Positions 35,301 to 39,169 of a stretch of DNA of 64,000 nt are shown in pieces (position 1 is the first letter of the stretch; the number at the start of each line of letters is the position of its first letter). The notes under the pieces are model-generated. The model saw nothing but the letters and a program-made list of their open reading frames with translations. It was not told the origin of the DNA and did no database searches. Source of the stretch: Erinaceus europaeus (taxonomy: Eukaryota; Chordata; Mammalia; Eulipotyphla; Erinaceidae); assembly GCF_950295315.1 (NCBI RefSeq), contig NC_080171.1, positions 27,720,682-27,784,681 of the forward strand. Reading direction: 5' to 3'. The position numbers and the translations under genes are program-made.

Positions 35301-35780
35301 CTTGAGGGGAAATTTGATGGATTGAGTTCTGGGGCAGAGGTTGAGGCTGTGGGTGGTTTGTGGTCTGAACCTGTCCAATGGCCAGGGTCCTCTTTGAGTG
35401 AGCAAGCAGGCAGTGCCTTTGGGAGCACCCCAGGGCTGTTGGTGCAGTCCCTGAACCCAACCAGAGAGACCCACAAGGCTGGAGATAGTGTGCCAAAGCT
35501 GTTGGTGACTGAGGAAGCAGGGCCACCTGGCCCTGTGCAGGAGGACTCTGGCCTGGGCACAGGACCCCACACTGACCCCCACGGTATGGAGACAACCGAG
35601 GCAGTGGATCTGGTCTCCACCCAGCTCAGCAGGAGGATACTGTGTGACACAATGACTGTGCTCTCGAGGCTGGCCCAGTCTGGCAGTGCCCTTGGCCAGG
35701 AGCCAGCAAGTGCCAAGCAGGTCCCTGACACTCAAATGGAGGCAGACCAGAGGGGCCCTGAAACACACAGATGCCTGTGA
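156..35780 (+). CDS. CCDC187: CCDC187 (coiled-coil domain containing 187), 5'-partial gene, 22 exons chained
   Basis: Seen: exons 156-250, 3147-3691, 4056-4146, 6386-6499, 6553-6876, 7030-7136, 15663-15745, 16033-16146, 16726-16847, 16927-17024, 17674-17750, 18150-18277, 22071-22158, 22428-22574, 25204-25358, 27047-27228, 28878-28966, 29161-29212, 32132-32274, 32568-32680, 33416-33474 and 33982-35780 carry AG/GT borders and join without a frame break (4725 nt, about 1574 codons plus TGA). The product has a coiled segment near residues 115-150, a long Gln/Glu/Arg-rich helical region at about 455-495 and 591-711, and a Ser/Pro-rich C-terminal half. The identity rests on this architecture, on my memory that CCDC187 is a CEP350-like paralogue, and on its position directly upstream of QSOX2 on the same strand, as in human 9q34.3. 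The biochemical function is poorly known; a centrosome or microtubule role is inferred from CEP350. The start codon and first exons are outside the window. An exon could be missing, especially between 7137 and 15662. Confidence 0.75.
530..778 (-). mobile_element. Erinaceid tRNA-derived SINE with hairpin 3' module
   Basis: The reverse strand carries the head/core (CCTCACAAGTGGTGAAGCAGG), a TCTCTCTGTCCTATCC tract, and the 3' module with GCC(T)CCAGG ... CCTGGAGGC ends. A T-rich run at about 525-545 is its A-tail. Confidence 0.8.
1243..1900 (-). repeat. Interspersed repeat family B, copy 1
   Basis: Shares CATACAATTCCCACCA... and GGTGCAGAAGGTAGGAGTTCTGGCTTCT... segments with 63340-63790, roughly 20-25% diverged by eye. 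A T run at 1230-1242 would be a poly(A) on the minus strand, suggesting a retroposon or LINE 3' part. A SINE fragment interrupts it near 1440-1480. Homology beyond about 1900 is unclear. Confidence 0.55.
1901..2320. other. Intron, unassigned AT-rich sequence
   Basis: Probably an old repeat continuing family B, judging by adjacency. No ORF or splice-framed exon was seen. Confidence 0.3.
2325..2590 (+). mobile_element. Erinaceid SINE, AATAAA/ACAA-tail type
   Basis: Full head (GGGTTAAGC..GTGGCGCAAAG, B box GGTTTGAGCCCC), core and tail (TATCCAACAATGAC..., AAAACAAGGGCAACAAAAGG). Confidence 0.85.
2592..2745 (-). mobile_element. Older SINE, reverse
   Basis: The reverse of AGGGCTTGAA and TTCACCATTCATGAATCTCCCC matches the head/core of a diverged family member; it abuts the previous SINE tail to tail. 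Confidence 0.55.
3147..3691 (+). CDS. CCDC187: CCDC187 exon with N-terminal coiled segment
   Basis: A pyrimidine tract and CTGCAG acceptor at 3141-3146 precede a 545-nt exon; the donor is AAG/GTAGGG at 3692. It encodes a Ser/Gly-rich start, then a helical stretch ([20 protein letters not shown], then DMLTTKLLQ) with leucines and isoleucines at heptad spacing, then a basic Ser-rich tail. The frame stays open to 3903, past the donor, so intron retention would add about 70 codons before a stop. It is the largest exon before the terminal one. Confidence 0.75.
4056..4146 (+). CDS. CCDC187: CCDC187 exon
   Basis: Acceptor TTTCCTAAG (ends 4055) and donor AG/GTAAGG at 4147. Phase 1 in, phase 2 out. 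It encodes an acidic-to-basic helix-like segment, [20 protein letters not shown] followed by [10 protein letters not shown]. An alternative acceptor two bases downstream would break the frame, so 4056 is preferred. Confidence 0.65.
5732..6017 (+). mobile_element. Full-length SINE with 15-bp target duplication
   Basis: AGAATGTAGAGAACA occurs at 5717-5731 and again at 6018-6032, flanking a complete head-core-tail copy. The perfect duplication implies a young insertion in the CCDC187 intron. Confidence 0.9.
6386..6499 (+). CDS. CCDC187: CCDC187 exon
   Basis: Acceptor TGCCCACAG ends at 6385; donor CAG/GTGTGA is at 6500. Phase 2 in and out, 114 nt, no stop in frame. It encodes a Gln/Pro-rich stretch ([20 protein letters not shown]). 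Nothing between 4147 and 6385 looked like a better exon. Confidence 0.55.
6553..6876 (+). CDS. CCDC187: CCDC187 exon with weak donor
   Basis: Acceptor CATTTGCAG ends at 6552. The frame (phase 2 in) stays open until TGA at 6881-6883. Joining ATC AG to the exon at 7030 restores phase and gives the donor AG/GTCCTG, which is weak. The product is Pro/Ser/Leu-rich with no domain. The 3' edge is the least certain in the gene; an upstream GGG/GTGAAG near 6798 is an alternative but changes phase. Confidence 0.4.
7030..7136 (+). CDS. CCDC187: CCDC187 exon
   Basis: Acceptor GTTCCCAG ends at 7029. Two donors are possible: AGG/GTGAGC at 7100 (phase 0) and TTCG/GTAAGG at 7137 (phase 1). The second is chosen because the next clear exon (15663) needs one carried base and together they read a continuous [20 protein letters not shown]. 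It encodes [20 protein letters not shown] then [16 protein letters not shown]. Confidence 0.6.
7137..8750. other. CCDC187 intron, no feature recognised
   Basis: Unique-looking sequence with TG-rich simple repeats near 8045-8115. Several ORFs up to 180 codons are present, but none has a recognisable product or fits the exon phase. Confidence 0.4.
8755..9065 (-). mobile_element. SINE with CCTT microsatellite
   Basis: Reverse-strand SINE. The 3' module (TTATTGCTGGGGCTTGGTGCC) lies at 8776-8830, a (CCTT)n array at about 8828-8880, and the core and head (CACTCGTGAAGC, GCAGGTGGGGAGC) downstream. Confidence 0.8.
9066..9945 (-). mobile_element. Old SINE interrupted by a Vingi insertion
   Basis: The SINE halves at about 9066-9134 and 9798-9945 align end to end with another reverse SINE (12790-12985) once 9135-9797 is removed. 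The second half has TTTGCATGGTGCTCC and the B-box reverse GAGCTCAGGTCC. Confidence 0.6.
9135..9797 (-). mobile_element. Vingi-type non-LTR retrotransposon, 5'-truncated, broken
   Basis: The minus strand reads the C-terminal part of a non-LTR reverse transcriptase protein: a [11 protein letters not shown] motif, a [11 protein letters not shown] motif, then [20 protein letters not shown] followed by a CPCGS cysteine pair. Known: this tail occurs in Jockey/I-group elements, and Vingi elements of this group were described as recently expanded in hedgehogs. The frame is broken near 9249-9255 just after the cysteine motif, so the copy is dead. It is bounded by GTGAGAGGGAGT at 9123-9134 and 9798-9809 (12-bp target duplication). 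Its 3' tail is a short GAAAAAGAAAG-like tract instead of a long poly(A). The call as Vingi rests on host and protein tail from memory; another I-group clade is possible. Confidence 0.75.
9946..11343. other. CCDC187 intron with a local duplication
   Basis: Contains a 14-G run at about 10008-10022 and two related segments (10025-10090 and 10721-10800). No gene recognised. Confidence 0.4.
11359..11652 (-). mobile_element. Full-length SINE with 15-bp target duplication
   Basis: TATTTCTAGTTTCTT at 11344-11358 recurs at 11653-11667. Inside is a complete reverse copy (tail GTTGATGTCGTCATTGTTAGA, core GCAGACCTGCTTCACC, head at 11640-11652). Confidence 0.9.
12505..12785 (-). mobile_element. SINE with ATT-repeat tail
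   Basis: Reverse copy. The (ATT)n array at 12507-12540 is the decayed tail, followed by the 3' module, core (CTTCACCACTTGTGAAGC) and head (TTAACCAGGTGCC). Confidence 0.75.
12790..12985 (-). mobile_element. Older SINE, reverse
   Basis: ACCACAGCACCGCTCCACTA, TTTACATGGTAGTCAC and the reversed head GTGTACTCTACTGAGTGG identify an older family. Confidence 0.65.
13028..13187 (+). mobile_element. Short SINE (GGAGGTGACACAG type)
   Basis: tRNA-like head with GAGTTTGATCCCTAACA and ACATGTGCCAAAGTGATGTT, CT-rich stretch and AATAAATA tail. Confidence 0.65.
13188..13312 (+). mobile_element. Short SINE
   Basis: GGGGAGATAGCTTAACAGTA head, CCAGACCTGAGCAGTACTCTG core, CT tract and ATAAAATA tail. Confidence 0.6.
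13312..13628 (+). mobile_element. Long SINE with hairpin 3' module
   Basis: Full head (GGGGCTGGGCAGTAGCACAG), core, ACAA-rich stretch, then the module 13566-13622 whose ends GGCCTCCAGG and CCTGGAGAC pair almost perfectly. Confidence 0.85.
13639..13795 (+). repeat. Repeat family A, copy 1
   Basis: Starts GCACCAAAGTAAAAGACTCT, includes CTGGAACATGATGG and TATTGTATTTTACTATTGA, and ends in an AT-rich tail. Two reverse copies share the same start (41085-41264, 54246-54422). Confidence 0.6.
13840..14000 (+). mobile_element. Short SINE
   Basis: GGTCTGGAAGGTGGTGCAGTGG head, GGACTTTGAAGAATGA, long CT tract and AAATAAAATATT tail. Confidence 0.65.
14022..14125 (-). mobile_element. Short SINE, reverse
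   Basis: GAGAACCAGAGTATCATTCT at the core end and GCTCTACCTGGTGTACTACC as reversed head. Confidence 0.55.
14130..15660. other. CCDC187 intron, no feature recognised
   Basis: Unique-looking sequence with a CT-rich run at 15521-15553. The open frame at 14311-14895 (194 codons) has no recognisable product and no splice-phase fit. Confidence 0.4.
15663..15745 (+). CDS. CCDC187: CCDC187 exon
   Basis: Acceptor GGCCCTGCAG ends at 15662; donor AAG/GTGCGC is at 15746. Phase 1 in, 0 out. It encodes [20 protein letters not shown] then SFLESLK, the start of the helical core continued by the next exon. Confidence 0.75.
16033..16146 (+). CDS. CCDC187: CCDC187 exon, helical core
   Basis: Acceptor CCCGTAG ends at 16032; donor GAG/GTCAGC is at 16147. 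38 codons in phase 0 with regular hydrophobic spacing ([20 protein letters not shown]) and no prolines, so a coiled coil is likely. Confidence 0.8.
16726..16847 (+). CDS. CCDC187: CCDC187 exon
   Basis: Acceptor GTCCCTACAG ends at 16725; donor CCCAG/GTGGGT is at 16848. Phase 0 in, 2 out. Encodes [20 protein letters not shown] and onward. A seven-G run at 16734-16740 is a natural slippage site, but the frame is intact here. Confidence 0.75.
16927..17024 (+). CDS. CCDC187: CCDC187 exon
   Basis: Acceptor TCTCCTGTAG ends at 16926; donor GCAG/GTAAAG is at 17025. Phase 2 in, 1 out. Encodes a polar linker ([20 protein letters not shown]). Confidence 0.7.
17674..17750 (+). CDS. CCDC187: CCDC187 exon
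   Basis: Acceptor CTGTCCTCAG ends at 17673; donor CAG/GTATAG is at 17751. Phase 1 in, 0 out. Encodes [20 protein letters not shown] then DNPTFQ, leading into the main coiled coil. Confidence 0.7.
18150..18277 (+). CDS. CCDC187: CCDC187 exon, main coiled coil (part 1)
   Basis: Acceptor CCATTCCAG ends at 18149; donor GG/GTGAGC is at 18278. 128 nt, phase 0 in, 2 out. Encodes a charged heptad helix, [20 protein letters not shown] and [20 protein letters not shown]. The coiled coil continues in the exons at 22071 and 22428; the 3.8-kb intron between holds the L1 remnant. Confidence 0.85.
18515..18650 (+). mobile_element. Short SINE (CACTTGGATAGTGTGC type)
   Basis: CACTTGGATAGTGTGCTTGC and AGTTCAAGCCTGGGCCC match copies at 21775, 47890 and 56640. 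Confidence 0.6.
18715..18832 (-). mobile_element. Short SINE, reverse, abutting the L1 remnant
   Basis: AAGAACCAGAGTATCACTCT, then reversed B box and head TCCACTGTTATATCCACTGA. It lies exactly where the L1 homology stops. Confidence 0.55.
18833..21300 (-). mobile_element. LINE-1 remnant: ORF2 reverse-transcriptase region, truncated at both ends
   Basis: The minus strand encodes L1 ORF2. Seen are the RT motif [12 protein letters not shown] (around 20200), [13 protein letters not shown] upstream of it (around 20310), and the cysteine-rich [17 protein letters not shown] near 18840-18890. Frames are interrupted by a T-run indel near 20440, an internal stop near 20798 and a shift near 19030. The 5' end stops about 400 codons into ORF2, and the last 100 or so codons plus 3' UTR are missing. 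It lies antisense in a CCDC187 intron and cannot be active. Confidence 0.9.
21775..21935 (+). mobile_element. Short SINE
   Basis: AGCTCACTTGCATAACACAC head, CATGACCCAGGTTTGAGCC B box and a TTTCATTCTTTCTCT tract. Confidence 0.65.
22071..22158 (+). CDS. CCDC187: CCDC187 exon, main coiled coil (part 2)
   Basis: Acceptor CCAAACCAG ends at 22070; donor CAG/GTAAAG is at 22159. Phase 2 in, 0 out. Encodes [20 protein letters not shown] then ALSKQEQEQ, a helix joining directly to the next exon. Confidence 0.8.
22428..22574 (+). CDS. CCDC187: CCDC187 exon, main coiled coil (part 3)
   Basis: Acceptor GGTCTCCAG ends at 22427; donor CAG/GTGGGC is at 22575. 49 codons in phase 0: [40 protein letters not shown] and on. 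The strong heptad pattern ends the roughly 120-residue helical block. Confidence 0.85.
22862..22990 (+). mobile_element. Short SINE
   Basis: GGAAAACAGCACAATGGCTA head and AGAGGTTCCAGGCTTAATTA; tail ATAAAATAA. Confidence 0.55.
22990..23215 (+). mobile_element. SINE (GGTGGTGTACCCAGTTG type)
   Basis: Head, GTTCAAACCCCAGTCC B box, CTTCATCAGTGGTGGAACTG core and CCAATAAAAAAGAAC tail. Confidence 0.75.
23218..23385 (+). mobile_element. Short SINE
   Basis: GGAGTCAGCGTAATAGTGAT head, AAGCCAGAGCTGAGCAGTGC core, CT tract and (AAAT)n tail. Confidence 0.7.
23405..23692 (+). mobile_element. Full-length SINE
   Basis: Complete head, B box, CACAGGCGGTGAAGCAGGTC core and AACAATGACGACATCAATA tail. Confidence 0.85.
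23703..23870 (+). mobile_element. Short SINE with GAAA microsatellite
   Basis: GTTAGGGAGATATCATAATG head, CATAAGTCAGAGCTGAGTAG core, then a (GAAA/GGAA)n array as a decayed tail. Confidence 0.65.
24128..24435 (+). mobile_element. Long SINE with hairpin 3' module
   Basis: Head GGGGACCAGGCAGTAGCGCA, core, ATAAAATGG, then module 24358-24420 and a 14-A tail. Confidence 0.85.
24470..24866 (-). mobile_element. SINE with amplified internal B-box segment
   Basis: Reverse copy with normal tail and core, but the segment around the reversed B box (GCAGGT..GGGAGC..GGGGCTCGAACC) occurs about five times between 24640 and 24795, as 26-45 bp units, before the head at 24800-24862. Confidence 0.85.
25204..25358 (+). 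CDS. CCDC187: CCDC187 exon
   Basis: Acceptor TTCTTTCTAG ends at 25203; donor CACA/GTGAGT is at 25359. Phase 0 in, 2 out. Encodes a Ser/Gln-rich linker ([20 protein letters not shown]). Read-through of the donor meets TGA at once (25360-25362), so intron retention would terminate the protein here. Confidence 0.7.
25545..25640 (+). repeat. MIR fragment
   Basis: CAGCCTGTTTTTCCATCTGT then GAAATGGGGA is the conserved MIR core region. Confidence 0.55.
27047..27228 (+). CDS. CCDC187: CCDC187 exon
   Basis: Acceptor TGCCTGCAG ends at 27046; donor CAAG/GTAATG is at 27229. Phase 2 in, 1 out, 182 nt. Encodes a disordered-looking segment ending [14 protein letters not shown]. The frame stays open past the donor until TAG at 27345-27347. 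Confidence 0.7.
27349..27605 (+). repeat. MIR fragment
   Basis: TAGTGCTTGGAGTCAGACAG then CTCTGGGTCC, and further on GTCTCCTCATCTATAAAGTG, match the start and middle of MIR. Confidence 0.6.
27640..27840 (-). mobile_element. Older SINE, reverse
   Basis: T-rich (GTTT)n tail, AGACACCACAGCACTGCTTC core and reversed head with GGTAAAGCAAGCTAGC. Confidence 0.65.
27895..28150 (-). mobile_element. SINE with GA microsatellite
   Basis: AATTTATATTTATTTAGGAT tail, (GA)n at about 27952-28022, core CTTCATCACTTGTGAAGTTC, head GCTCAACTGGGTGTGCCACC reversed. Confidence 0.75.
28160..28345 (-). mobile_element. Older SINE, reverse
   Basis: AGACTGAAACCACAGTGTCA and CAGGCTTCAACCTGGATC give a diverged reverse copy. 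Confidence 0.5.
28576..28846 (+). mobile_element. Full-length SINE with 14-bp target duplication
   Basis: ACTGAAATTCTTGG at 28562-28575 and 28847-28860 flank a complete copy. Its A-rich end lies about 30 bases before the CCDC187 acceptor at 28877. Confidence 0.9.
28878..28966 (+). CDS. CCDC187: CCDC187 exon
   Basis: Acceptor CTTTGCAG ends at 28877; donor TTG/GTATGT is at 28967. Phase 1 in, 0 out. Encodes [20 protein letters not shown] then [15 protein letters not shown] copy ends only about 30 bases before the acceptor. Confidence 0.7.
29161..29212 (+). CDS. CCDC187: CCDC187 small exon
   Basis: Acceptor TGTTCACAG ends at 29160; donor GAAG/GTATGT is at 29213. 52 nt, phase 0 in, 1 out; encodes [18 protein letters not shown] including the split codon. 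Confidence 0.65.
29213..31585. other. CCDC187 intron, mostly unique sequence
   Basis: Apart from a MIR-like stretch near 30520-30590 (GCAAATGGGGAAACTGAGAC, reverse MIR/L2) I recognise no gene or repeat. Confidence 0.35.
31590..32005 (-). mobile_element. Cluster of decayed reverse SINEs
   Basis: The clearest unit is 31725-31905 (GA tract, CTGCCACTTGTGAAACTCCC, reversed B box). Flanking pieces at 31590-31720 and 31910-32005 look tRNA-derived but are degraded. Confidence 0.5.
32132..32274 (+). CDS. CCDC187: CCDC187 exon
   Basis: Acceptor TGCCTCGTAG ends at 32131; donor AGT/GTGAGT is at 32275. Phase 1 in, 0 out. Encodes [20 protein letters not shown] and a Ser/Pro-rich tail. Confidence 0.75.
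32337..32367. repeat. TG dinucleotide microsatellite
   Basis: About 15 TG units in the intron just after the exon ending at 32274. Confidence 0.9.
32568..32680 (+). CDS. CCDC187: CCDC187 exon with NAGNAG acceptor
   Basis: The acceptor is CCAGCAG, so the exon may begin at 32568 or 32571, adding or skipping one Gln. Donor CAGAG/GTATGG is at 32681. Encodes [20 protein letters not shown] and onward. Phase 0 in, 2 out. Confidence 0.7.
33086..33308 (+). mobile_element. SINE (GGTGGTGCACCTGGTTG type) with target duplication
   Basis: GAAAGGCACACTTTCCA at 33069-33085 and GAAAGGCACGTTTTCCA at 33309-33325 (two mismatches) flank a complete copy. Confidence 0.85.
33416..33474 (+). CDS. CCDC187: CCDC187 small exon
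   Basis: Acceptor TACTTTCAG ends at 33415; donor ACAG/GTGAAG is at 33475. 59 nt, phase 2 in, 1 out; encodes [19 protein letters not shown]. Confidence 0.65.
33982..35780 (+). CDS. CCDC187: CCDC187 terminal coding exon
   Basis: Acceptor CTCTCCACAG ends at 33981; phase 1 entry gives [20 protein letters not shown], and the frame runs 1799 nt to TGA at 35778-35780. Most of it is Ser/Pro/Gly-rich and looks disordered. Two blocks look folded or conserved: [20 protein letters not shown] with [13 protein letters not shown] after it (about 34105-34205) and a C-terminal helix, [20 protein letters not shown] (about 35605-35665). Length without a stop at ordinary base composition strongly supports coding. 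A GTATGG at 35584 could act as an internal donor. I saw no clear AATAAA within 2 kb after the stop, so the 3' UTR end is unknown. Confidence 0.85.
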
Positions 35781-36041
35781 GATCATCATTCATGCTGGCA
35801 CACACATAAGTGGGGTGGGGGGGGATTTGGGATTCTGGAACTTTACCAGCAGTGGTGTCACGGAAAATAGGCACTTGCAGCTGACCATATGGATTGTTAT
35901 TTGGTAACTCCTGCGTGTTCCCTGTGAGTGACTGTATTCTTCTGTGTCTGGTTTACTCTGGCTGCCAGGCTCCAGAAAAATCCCTGAGCTGAAGAAATGA
36001 AGAGGCAGGACTGGAAATCTGTGGAGGGTGGGGACCCAAGG
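35781..36041 (+). other. CCDC187: CCDC187 3' UTR (start)
   Basis: Sequence directly after the stop codon. No canonical AATAAA was seen before the LTR at 36042. Confidence 0.4.
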
Positions 36042-36442
36042 TGCAGGGCTATCGTGAGGGTGTTTCTTCCTGGGCTCATGCTCTCTGGGTTGGAGAGAAC
36101 TCGACCAGAGCCAATCTGGGCTGCTGCTTACTCAGCGATAGGGGAGAGAAACCAGGAACTCGTGGTGGAGCGGGAACGCAATGCTTCTTTATTGATCAGA
36201 GACAACGCCTTTATATATATCTTTAACCGGAAGTGGCAAGTCAGAAAAGGAAATGGCTAGGAAAGGGGGTGGAGAACAGGAAAGAGCATGAAGGTAGAAA
36301 GCTTCCATAGCAACTGTTGAGAAGGTTTTAACTGATGGGATTAATTAGTACCCTGCAGGCAGGGCGGGTCTCAGGCAAAACAATAATTATGTAAATAGAC
36401 CATAGTATCAGCAATGGAGCAGAGCAGGGGGGCTGTCCGACA
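36042..36442 (-). mobile_element. Solo retroviral LTR (class II-like), reverse orientation
   Basis: The 401-bp unit begins TGTCGG and ends CCTGCA on the minus strand. CCAAGG occurs on both sides (36036-36041 and 36443-36448), a 6-bp target duplication. On the minus strand it has a TATATATAAAGG box (about 36209-36220) followed by an AATAAA signal (36188-36193), the order expected of a U3-R boundary. No internal viral genes are present, so this is a recombined solo LTR. Known: 6-bp duplications are usual for beta-like ERVs. It could affect CCDC187 3'-end formation because it sits about 260 bases after the stop. Confidence 0.85.
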
Positions 36443-36448
36443 CCAAGG

Positions 36449-37730
36449 CCTGGCCAGTCATCTAGTGCATAGTCGGTGGTGTGTATGTGTGTGTGTTTGT
36501 ACAGAGCTGGGACAAGGAGTGGCTCTTTCAGTTGAGCTAGAGAGAGACAGAAGACAGTAGCCCTGAGATGGATGCAAGGTGCTGAGGTAGGAAATGTGCT
36601 TTTGTTTCCAAAGACTGGGAGCTTTGAGGCCTTCCCTGTGGTACTCAGCCAGTCTTGGGGTGTTTTGGGGTGACGGTATGTTTTCTGCAGCCCCAGTTAT
36701 CATAGACTGAGAAAATGGCAATAGATTGGTTGGAAGTCACATCACCCTCAGTCAGCAAACTTCCAGGCTGTCCTGAGGGAAGGGGGTGGGGAGGACAGAG
36801 TTGGCCTGAATGGTTTCAGGATCCCATCTAGAAGAATGATCTCCCATTTCCTAGAAGGCCATCCATTATCCACAACACTTCGGACCTGGAAGGTGCAGGT
36901 GCAGGTGGTGGGCATGTGTGGAATGTCCTGCTCCAGCCCACCCACCTTCCAGATCTCTCTGCAGTTCTACCCACTTCCCTGGGAGCCCATGTCAAGCAGG
37001 AATCCAGGAAATTGGTGTACAGAGGATTTCCGGGGGTGGGGGGAGGGCAAGTCTCAAGGAGGCCTGTGAGAACAATACAAGCTGCTGAGCTGCAGCCCAG
37101 GCAGAACCGTTGTGGTTCTGGGCCAGCTGGGACAGTGGGACACTGAGGACAGCTCAGCATGACCTCCACTGAGCAGTCTGGGGTGAACCATGGACAGCTG
37201 GCCTTCACTGGGCTAGGGGACAAGCCTGTGTGGTGGTGACCCCCACCCACTGCAGCCACCACCACTAGTTACTGATGAGCTCTGATGAGGGTCCTTACAG
37301 ACCCCCTACCCCCCATCAGAGCAGTGCCACAGCCATTCTGTTGGCAGAAGACACAGCATCTAGTGCCCAGATTTGGAAAACTTGGGCCCTTGTACCCCTT
37401 GTGCCAATCTCTAAGCTTTTCTTCTCATGGTAGGGCCCAGCTGCACCCACTCCTGTGGTCCGAATGCCAACAGCACAGCCATCCTTGGGGATGGTACATT
37501 CAACCTACCCTCAAAAGCATTCACTAGAAAACGGCAAAATCTCTTGCTTATACTCCTTGCTTTGCACATCGAAGTGTCCTGCTGGGGGGTGGGGCGGGTG
37601 TGTGTGTGTGTCATTTTAATACTTTTGTCCTGAATCATATTTTTTGTGCATTTGGGGGCTCAATTGCTTGTAAGTGTGCCCATAAATCAAATCTTTTATA
37701 AAGAGGAGCTTTCATATTTGCTTCTGATTT
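36449..37730. other. Intergenic or CCDC187 3' UTR, no feature recognised
   Basis: Unique-looking sequence with a short TG run at 37599-37610 and no clear repeat or ORF. Confidence 0.35.
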
Positions 37731-37736
37731 TTATGT

Positions 37737-37870
37737 GACTTTTTATTAGTAATTTAATGATTAATATCATCATTATAAAATAACAGGGGTATAATTCCAC
37801 ACAGTTCCCACCACCAGAGTTTCATGTCCTATTGCCTCCATTGGAAGATTCCCTATTCTGATTTTTTATA
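37737..37870 (-). repeat. Repeat family B, copy 2 (partial)
   Basis: TATAATTCCACACAGTTCCC then ACCACCAGAGTTTCATGTCC align with the same part of copies at 1270 and 63405. Confidence 0.55.
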
Positions 37871-38069
37871 TGGCTGGCATTTCTTAAGATAGGCTCACTC
37901 ACACTGTGATTGGACTTCTCAGACATTACCTTCTAGGCTCTACAGCAGTCTCTTTCCTTAAGTATCAATCTATTAATCAACTATCCATCTCATGGATCAA
38001 TTGATCACCTACTAGTATAATTGATCACTTACATACTACCTGTTATCATCACTCTTTCCAGTCCTTCCG

Positions 38070-38302
38070 GTATCATTTTAACTTTTATTTATTTATTTAT
38101 TTTTAATTATATTTTGTTTATTGGATAGAGACAGCCAGAAATGGAGAGGAAGGGAAGATAGGGAGAGAGACAGAGAGACACCTGCAGCACTGCTTCACCA
38201 CTTGCGAAGCTTCCCCTCTGCAGTGGGGGCTGGGGGCTTGAACCTGGTTCCTTGTGCATTGTAATATATGTGCTTAATCAGGTGAGCCACCACTCGAGCC
38301 CT
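38070..38302 (-). mobile_element. SINE with imperfect target duplication
   Basis: Complete reverse copy flanked by TCCGGTATCATTTT and TCCAATATCATTTT. Confidence 0.8.
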
Positions 38303-38309
38303 CCAATAT

Positions 38310-38740
38310 CATTTTTAAAATGTTGCTTATGTCATGAGAGAGAGGGAGAGGGAGTGCAGAGCAGCTCTGGAGCAACACTGTGGCATATATTGTGCCAGGG
38401 ATAGAACTTGGGGCCTCGGGAGTCGGCGGTAGAGCAGCAGATTAAGCGCACGTGGTGCAAAGCGCAAGGACCAGCGGAAGGATCCCGGTTCAAGCCCCCC
38501 GGATCCCCATCTTCAGGGGAGTCGCTTCACAGGCAGTGAAGCAGGTCTGCAGGTGTCTGTCTTTCTCTCCCCTCTCTGTCTTCCCCTCCTCTCTCCATTT
38601 CTCTCTGTCCTATCCAACAATGACGACATAAATAACAACAATAATAACTATAACAACAATAAAACAAGGGCAACAAAAGGGAATAAATAAATATTTTAAA
38701 AAAAGAACTTGGGGCCTCATGCTTGCTAGTCTAAAGCATT
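38310..38740 (-). mobile_element. Old SINE split by a younger SINE
   Basis: Halves at 38310-38417 and 38704-38740 become continuous when 38418-38718 (insert plus one duplication copy) is removed. Confidence 0.55.
38418..38703 (+). mobile_element. Full-length SINE with 15-bp target duplication
   Basis: AGAACTTGGGGCCTC at 38403-38417 and 38704-38718; the insert is a near-consensus copy (GTGGTGCAAAGCGCAAGGAC head) and so among the youngest here. Confidence 0.9.
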
Positions 38741-38879
38741 AATTCTTGAATTAGAAAACCCCACCTGATGGGGATCCAGAGTAGAGTAAGCAGGTTGTGT
38801 GCAGGGACATCTGTATCCTGGTGCTGTCTCTTAGACTCAGCTTCTCCCGTTGAACTTTTTAAGAGAGGATGAGTGGGGA

Positions 38880-39030
38880 GTTGTGGGGACTGGTTGAGGA
38901 TGTAGCTTAGCTGGTAGAGTGTAGGACTTGCATGCTGAGGTTCCAGTCTGGTCCCCAGTGCTGCAAGCACCAAGGTGATGCTCTGGCATCTCTACTATCC
39001 CATATGAAATAAAAATAATTTTAAAAAACG
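38880..39030 (+). mobile_element. Short SINE
   Basis: GATGTAGCTTAGCTGGTAGA head, CAAGGTGATGCTCTGGCATC core, ATGAAATAAAAATAATTTT tail. Confidence 0.6.
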
Positions 39031-39169
39031 GGGGGGGGGGAGGAATCTGAGCGCATTCTCTGTCCTCAAAACAAAATTTGAACGACTGCTTTCTTATTGA
39101 TTCCTTTCTTGTTTTCTGCAAAAATTAATTTGTAATTAAAATTTTTTTCTCCTATTTATCGCTGACCTC

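Noticed and set aside
33955..35789. Reverse ORFs of 147-202 codons opposite the terminal CCDC187 exon
   Set aside because: Antisense shadows of one long Ser/Pro-rich coding exon.
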